From Pyrenochaeta sp. MPI-SDFR-AT-0127 (Eukaryota > Ascomycota > Dothideomycetes > Pleosporales > Cucurbitariaceae): a DNA stretch of 64,000 nt. The stretch is taken from assembly GCA_020747015.1 (NCBI GenBank), contig JAGTJM010000005.1, forward strand, positions 620,001-684,000. The letters are read 5' to 3'. Below the pieces are notes generated by a model. The model had not been told where the DNA came from and ran no database searches. It saw only the letters and a list, made by a program, of their open reading frames with translations. The position numbers and the translations under genes were made by a program. Positions 58,352-64,000 of this stretch are shown here, one piece after another (the stretch's first letter is position 1; each line of letters opens with the position of its first letter).

Positions 58352-58456
58352 AATTCAGCATTTTCGATACCCGGCTTCATGCCAGCATTAGGCGGCGTTA
58401 TATAGCAAATATGGTCGCTGTATGTGACCACCACCTTTTGAACGTAGTCCGTGATT

Positions 58457-59230
58457 CTATGTCCTCTCTTCTAAACTCCTTCGCCCCACCTGCCCAGCAG
58501 CGCCGTGGTATGCCGTGTCTCCATCGTATGCGAATTGCTCTTCTGGTAGCGCGTACCCCTCTCCACCTCTCTTCTGCTGTCCATGCTTTTTTCGTGCCGC
58601 AGGATTCGGGTTTGCCTCATGTGCATGCACATCTTCGTCTGTCTTACCATCCACTCCACCTAGCATCTGGAGCTGCTGGAATCGTCCACGTTTCGTCGCA
58701 CTTCGTTGCACCCTTACGTCCAACAACAATGCCAGTAGAGTTGACACCAGTCCGAGTAGCGCGAAGCTAAAGAGGGTTTTATAAAGACGGCATACAGCTA
58801 TGCCCAGGTCATCATCCCAATTATCAGTGTTGCAGACGTGCGTGAGTGTACCGGATGACCACCAAGAGAGTAATGAAAAGCCCACAGACCAAAGCAGTGC
58901 AAGGCTGGAATTCAGAGCGGTGTTGAGGACAGGGTTGAGGCCGTAGAAGCAATGCAGGACGATTGTGGTGGTAAGGGCGAGGATGGTGAGCAGAGAAACG
59001 GCGAAGAGCTGAGCGCTGGTTAGTGGGTACGAAGGCTACAGTCTATGATCGGGACGGTGTACCAGTATAAACGTCCATGGTAGCTTGTAATGATCGTGCG
59101 CTAGTTCCTTGAGAAAGTAGAACATGATGCTTGCGACTACAATGGACGAGAGCAATTGTGCGCCTCGAATACCATGGAAAGGCAGCCGTGGGTAGTGCGT
59201 GGGTTTCACGCGGTCTCTCCGAAATACCAT
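58457..59230 (-). CDS. Four-helix membrane protein (MARVEL-like)
   Basis: Two exons, 59063-59230 and 58457-59008, are joined across a 54-nt intron and give 239 residues. Four hydrophobic segments occur: GAQLLSSIVVASIMFYFL, LFAVSLLTILALTTTIVL, LNSSLALLWSVGFSLL and LYKTLFSFALLGLVSTLLAL. The loop between helices three and four carries CNTDNWDDDLGIAVC with two cysteines, and the C-terminal 100 residues are hydrophilic. The layout fits fungal MARVEL-type proteins of the plasma membrane. No specific role can be given. Confidence 0.72.
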
Positions 59231-59986
59231 CGTGGAATGCTTGAGGAAGATCGGCTCTACAAAGTGGAAGACAGGATAGCCGACAGAATTCGCGAAGCCT
59301 TGATTGCTGAGTGAGTTGGTGCAGATGTTTGTGAGGAAGTGAAAAGTCGTTGCTGATGCGATCTGAAGACTGGAGACGACGCCAGGGGGCTTCAGCTGCC
59401 CCCGGGTAGCGGAGCTTCATTGTTCAGCCCCATTTGCTCTGCCACCTAAGTCACGCGGCTTGATATTGCGCCGAAGGAACAACACTGCAAGTGCTGTTTA
59501 CCACATCAATAGTTCTCAGAGAACAATAAATGCACTATGCTGACGTTGCAGTATACATCGTTGCCCCGCATATTTGTGTATAAAGCTGCTATCACGCTAG
59601 TCTTCGTTGGAGACTGTAGCAGTGACCGGCCTTGCAAGCGATCCAGATCGCTGAGTAATCTTCGGCATACCGTTTAATCTCAATAGAAGTTGTTACTTGA
59701 TTCTGTTTTATTGTCCAATCGCGTCTTTGGAGGTGCCCCCGGCGGTTGCGCGGCCGAGAGGAAGATTAGTCAGGTGCCGATGCTGACATGGGAGACCGGC
59801 ACACCTGTATTGCGAATCCCTAGGAGCTACGAACCGATTTAAAGGCGTCGGCGGGGAGTATAAGCATTAATGGTCCTGCTCTCGATATCAAGAGCGTGAG
59901 CACCCAACATCGCGCAGTAAAGACCTATAAAAGCCAACAGCGGTGGTCAACCAGGAATATCAACAGTATTCACAAAGTTCAATAAT
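59231..59986. promoter_or_regulatory. Divergent promoter region, membrane protein and PNPOx-like gene
   Basis: The 756 bases between divergent starts contain a TATA box at 59926-59932. No gene seen. Confidence 0.5.
59926..59932 (+). promoter_or_regulatory. TATA box of the PNPOx-like gene
   Basis: TATAAAA lies 54 bases upstream of the start codon at 59987, a typical distance. Confidence 0.55.
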
Positions 59987-61786
59987 ATGGCCTTCTCAAT
60001 GGCGATGCCCTGGAACGAGGGCGAAGAGAGGATGCAACGCCTCCTTCACGTACCTGAACAGGACAATCCGACTTCGACTATGCTTACACCTCAAGCTTCC
60101 TTCATGCTCCAACGCGGCCCTCTTCTCGCTTTGGGGACGCTAGATTCTCAGTCCCGTCCGTGGACTACGCTTTGGGGTGGCACGCCAGGATTTTCAGAGC
60201 CGCTTGGTGGTGGCTTCATTGGAACTCGTACGCTTGTCGATGGCAAAAACGACCCCGTTGTGCAGGCGCTCGTGGGGAATGCGAAACATGGGGAAATGTT
60301 GCAACTAACAGACGGAGGGAAGATGCTTGCAGGTCTCGCAATAGATTTGGTATCCAGAAAAAGAGTGAAGATTGCGGGACGCATGGTAGCTGGGACTGTG
60401 AGAGGTGTGGAGGTGGAGGGAAGGACAGACACTGCCCAGGATCAAATACAGCTCATCACTAAGATCGACCAAAGCCTGGGCAACTGTCCGAAGTACCTCA
60501 ATCAATACGAAATACGCCCCGCCTCGGTACAATCGAAAGCCATCTCGCAGGGTACGAGCTTGTCTGAAGAGAGTAAAGCCTTGATAGCAAAATCTGATAT
60601 GTTCTTCCTTACAACAAGCACCGAGATTGACCAGGATGTAAACCATCGCGGCGGCCCTCCAGGTTTTGTACGCATCGTCTCTTCAGACCAGGTTGTTTAC
60701 CCCGAATACTCAGGTAATCGCCTCTACCAATCGCTTGGTAACCTTCAAATAAATCCTAAAATCGGTATCACGTTTCCAGACTATGAGAACGGCAATGTCC
60801 TCTATATCACGGGAACAGCTGATATCCTTGTCGGTGCAGATGCAGCATATATGCTACCAGGTAGTAATCTAGCCGTCAAGATCAAAATTGATGAGGCTCG
60901 ATTCGTGACATGCGGGCTCCCATTCCGAGGTTTGAGGAAAACGCCTAGTCCGTATAATCCACTCGTGAGGACACTTGCTACAGAGGGAAATATCAAGGCA
61001 TCCCTGGCAGCATTAAAAAAAGACACACTACGTGCCCGGTTGATCCGGAAAGAACTCCTAACACCCACTGTCGCGCGCTTTGTCTTCCAAAGACTCAGAG
61101 GTTTTGAATACGAACCGGGTCAGTGGGTCGCCATGGACTTCAAAGACGACCTTGATGCTGGCTATGAACACATGCGCAATGAGGATCCAACTAGTCTGAA
61201 CGACGATTTCGTGCGTACCTTTACAATATCGTGTCTTCGAAAATCAGCCAGTGGCTTGGAAAATGAATTAGAGATCACGATACGCAAAGTTGGTCCTGTC
61301 ACGAAATTTCTCTTTCAACAAAACGAGCATACTGGATATGAAGTTCCGATCCTTGGAATTGGTGGTACATTTAAGATTAACCAGGATGAACAGTGTATAA
61401 CGCCATTCATTGCCGGAGGCGTTGGTATCACGCCATTGCTCGGGCAGTTGCATGATATTCTTGTCACCCCGGATCGATTTAGACTTATCTGGACACTCAA
61501 ATCAGTAGACATTGATTTCGCCATCGATGTGCTGGAACGGCACCCTGAACTCGCCAAGTGCACTCAAGTGCACTTTACTAGCGCTAACTCAACGACGGCC
61601 TTTGACGAGCAGGTCACAAAATTAAAAGCTATGGGCGCTCAGATAGAGAAACGGAGATTGAAAAAGTGCGATCTGGACAAGATCGGGGCAAGGGAGTGGT
61701 ATCTCTGTGCAGGGAAATTATTGCGGACGGAGATATTGTCTTGGCTATCGGGAAAGCATGTTGTCTTTGAAGACTTTGATTATTGA
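59987..61786 (+). CDS. PNPOx-like split-barrel protein fused to an FAD/NAD(P)H reductase
   Basis: A single exon of 599 residues with two parts. Residues 1 to about 330 form a pyridoxamine 5'-phosphate oxidase-like flavin split barrel (RGPLLALGTLDSQSRPWTT, DMFFLTTST, GGPPGFVRIVSSDQVVYPEY and the GNRLYQSLGNLQ region). From about 345 to the end is a ferredoxin-NADP-reductase-like module with a flavin-binding RTFTIS and the NAD(P)H motif GGVGITPLL, ending in the aromatic FEDFDY. There is no 2Fe-2S domain. It likely moves electrons from NAD(P)H through FAD to the N-terminal flavin domain. The physiological acceptor is unknown. Confidence 0.85.
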   Translation: MAFSMAMPWNEGEERMQRLLHVPEQDNPTSTMLTPQASFMLQRGPLLALGTLDSQSRPWTTLWGGTPGFSEPLGGGFIGTRTLVDGKNDPVVQALVGNAKHGEMLQLTDGGKMLAGLAIDLVSRKRVKIAGRMVAGTVRGVEVEGRTDTAQDQIQLITKIDQSLGNCPKYLNQYEIRPASVQSKAISQGTSLSEESKALIAKSDMFFLTTSTEIDQDVNHRGGPPGFVRIVSSDQVVYPEYSGNRLYQSLGNLQINPKIGITFPDYENGNVLYITGTADILVGADAAYMLPGSNLAVKIKIDEARFVTCGLPFRGLRKTPSPYNPLVRTLATEGNIKASLAALKKDTLRARLIRKELLTPTVARFVFQRLRGFEYEPGQWVAMDFKDDLDAGYEHMRNEDPTSLNDDFVRTFTISCLRKSASGLENELEITIRKVGPVTKFLFQQNEHTGYEVPILGIGGTFKINQDEQCITPFIAGGVGITPLLGQLHDILVTPDRFRLIWTLKSVDIDFAIDVLERHPELAKCTQVHFTSANSTTAFDEQVTKLKAMGAQIEKRRLKKCDLDKIGAREWYLCAGKLLRTEILSWLSGKHVVFEDFDY

Positions 61787-61894
61787 TAATTGTGACAGCT
61801 CTTAGTAGACCAGTCCTATCCTATCCCTTCAACTGGCACAGGCCAGTTTCATGTACGATCATTCTGACAATTATCACAATCTTACGCTTCAACC

Positions 61895-63956
61895 TCACCT
61901 GCATCGCCTGCGGATCCGCGCCGCTACCTTACCTTTAGGCCTCATTGTGCCAAAAGCGAATTTTTTCAAAGGCGGATCCAACTTCTTTGCACCCTCAAGG
62001 TCCTTGATATCGCACTCAAATTCTCCCATCAGTACTACTAGTGTAACAATAGCAATATTCCTCGCAAAATGCCGGCCTGGGCATTTCTAGACGTTGACGC
62101 ACACAGTCAGCATTGGTCAAGATGCAACCGATAAAGGAGTAGATCCTACATGCTCGCCTCCACCGAACGATGTCCAATTGCCGCCGAGCCCTACATCGCT
62201 GAAGCGCTCACGCTTTCCAGTCTCTTTGACAATGTATCTTTCAGCCCAAAACTCATCTAGAGGCCGATTCACCGCTTTAGGTCTAGCGAGTGCCCAAGCT
62301 GGAGTAAATTGTCCAGCGAATTTATTAGGGATGAAAACAGTGGTGCCCTTGCCAATCGTGTACTTTGCGTCCAGAGCAAACTTCCCGGCAACGACTTCAC
62401 GAACTGTCAAATTAGAAGAATAGTATCGAGTTGTCTCTGCATGCATGGATTGAAGTAAAGGGCCTGGACATAGGAACACGAAGTTAGCGCGAGCTTTTAC
62501 GATGAATGCAAACACTTAATATTTTTAACGAAGTGGTCCGCGAGGGAAACAGTGAAGGTAAATAAAGCCTCGTACATACTATAATAATTAGCGTATTTCT
62601 TATACATGGGGAATACATGGCGTTGTGTCTCGGAGGTCTTGGGTATTGACCACCTGAGAGACAATATTCAGTCTATATCCTGGGGAATAGTACCGGACTG
62701 TGAGTTTCATGAACTCGTAGGATGACTGAAGATCGTGATGGTTGGCCACTTCGGCTAGGATACGTTCGTGCAAAGTGCGGTCCCTTATCGCCTCGAAGAA
62801 GTACCAGAAAGATATCGGAACAGTAAGACTCGTGCCACCGTAGATCAGACCCAAGGTCTGAGCCGCCCGGCCATGCTCATCATGTCCAGGCATCTCACTA
62901 TACAGTCTTTCGCGCTCTTGGAGAAGCGATGATCCAGCAACAGGATCCCATTCCGAATGCACTGCACCCTGATGATGCAGAGATTCAGAAATTTTACTGT
63001 ACTGTTTTATGTTTTCAAGCAAGCGGTCCCGTGCAGCATAAGCTGCTGGCATTAGGAACCGGGGCAAGCCCATGAAAAAATGATCAGTGTATTCGATGTG
63101 TGTCCAGAGATCTGAGACGAGTCCGGGGTAGCTCTCAATGATTGCAGAGCCGAGGAGGGTCTCGGCAATTGCACGAGTGACGTGGTGTTCGACAAAAGCA
63201 TACAGATCAGAGATATCGGTCCATGCTGAGTCGAACGGCGGCGATAAAACTTCTTCGATGCTCCGTTTGAGACTGCTAAATAGCCGGTGGTCTAATGATA
63301 CCAGATTTGATCCAGTGGTATGCTTTCGAATATGAGTTGTCTGGATGTAATCCGTATTGCCCTTGTCCGATGTGTAGTGGTCAATGGCTTCTTGGGGGCT
63401 GCCCATCAACGCGCCCATGATCTTTTTGTGGATGAAAGGATTGGGGTCCAGTTCAGCGGATGAACGAAGGGCATTTTTGATGTGCTCTGGATCAAGGATG
63501 ATCAGAAGTTTCTCTCCCGCTGCATTGATGAAAAAGGGTGACCCATCTCCGTATTTGTCTCTAGAATTCCATTAGCATAAATGTCGGCTGCTGGATAGGA
63601 ATTGATACGCTGATGCAGTGTTGCAATTTCACAGCACAGCAGAGTTGCACGCTGTAGCGATTAGATGTGCAAGAGAGCAACTCTTACAGGCTCTTGGCTA
63701 GAAATGCCTTGGAATCATAGGCCATAGAGAATGCATGCTTCAGACCAGGAATCCAATACGGAAGTGTAGGCGGTTCGACATGGCGTCCATGGCTGTACTT
63801 GATAGACTTGTACCAGTGAGATGACAGAATCCTAGTGCAGCAGCAAACGACCAACGCAGTCACAAGAGCTTGCAAACAGCGATTGCGCTGGAGGGCCGCA
63901 AACGAGCTAGGTTTGTCGTCGTATACCGGAAGGTCCGTAAAATTAGCGGCGGCCAT
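61895..63956 (-). CDS. Cytochrome P450 monooxygenase
   Basis: Four exons, 63685-63956, 62617-63560, 62150-62463 and 61895-62086, give 573 residues. An N-terminal membrane anchor (LVTALVVCCCTRIL) is followed by a proline region (PPTLPYWIPG). The I-helix reads GLIYGGTSLTVPISF, which lacks the usual AGxxT. The K-helix ExxR is ETTR (415-418). The heme loop FGGGEHKCPGRHFA is formed only after removal of a 63-nt intron that splits it just before Lys511; Cys512 is the heme ligand. The CPGR form resembles the CYP7/CYP8-like group of fungal enzymes. The donor of intron two (GTATTC) is the least certain join. Confidence 0.85.
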
Positions 63957-64000
63957 CGTTGTCGTCTAATCTGAGTTCCCTGTCTGTGCAATTGGCGGCA

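Noticed and set aside
1..64000. tRNA genes, transposable elements with terminal repeats, CRISPR arrays
   Set aside because: I looked for B-box-like sequence, terminal inverted or direct repeats and reverse transcriptase or transposase motifs by eye and found none; CRISPR is not expected in a fungal genome. A computed search would be more sensitive.

Overview
The window is nuclear DNA from a filamentous ascomycete. Genes are split by short introns of about 45-150 nt, with GT donors, CTAAC/CTAAT-like branch points and AG acceptors. The gene set is typical of Pezizomycotina, and the protein flavour suggests Dothideomycetes, probably Pleosporales (inference). All exon joins were made by hand from splice signals; each joined coding length was checked to be a multiple of three.

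Left part (1-18.3 kb): a decayed argininosuccinate synthase copy (44-960, minus), then two genes of the same membrane-traffic pathway sharing one promoter: a Doa4-type ubiquitin protease with a rhodanese domain (minus) and the ESCRT-0 subunit Vps27 (plus). Next are a DXD glycosyltransferase, an alpha/beta-hydrolase-fold protein and a dynamin/Mx-type GTPase.

Centre (18.3-38.5 kb): TIM17, a long gene-poor stretch, the MET10 flavoprotein subunit of sulfite reductase, a small mitochondrial membrane protein, FMP52, phosphoglycerate dehydrogenase (serine synthesis), glyoxalase I, a Roadblock/LC7-like protein, two small hydrophilic proteins with mitochondrial presequences, and a glutathione-dependent formaldehyde-activating enzyme. 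The two small mitochondrial genes have the same promoter arrangement, CACGTG followed about 40 bp later by a perfect TGACGTCA.

Right part (39.5-64 kb): a protein that joins an Rsp5/Nedd4-type C2 domain to a protein kinase domain and an NPF-containing tail, two alpha/beta hydrolases, a fungal rhodopsin-domain membrane protein, an Ataxin-10/Ctr86-like protein carrying an HMG-like box, a URI/Bud27-type protein, TFB3 (TFIIH), a four-helix membrane protein, a PNPOx-like/FAD-reductase fusion and a cytochrome P450.

Most genes are housekeeping. The most unusual item is the C2-kinase fusion (39485-42068): it appears to borrow the membrane-targeting domain of the endosomal ubiquitin ligase and adds endocytic EH-binding motifs. 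No transposon, tRNA, rRNA or secondary-metabolite cluster was recognised.
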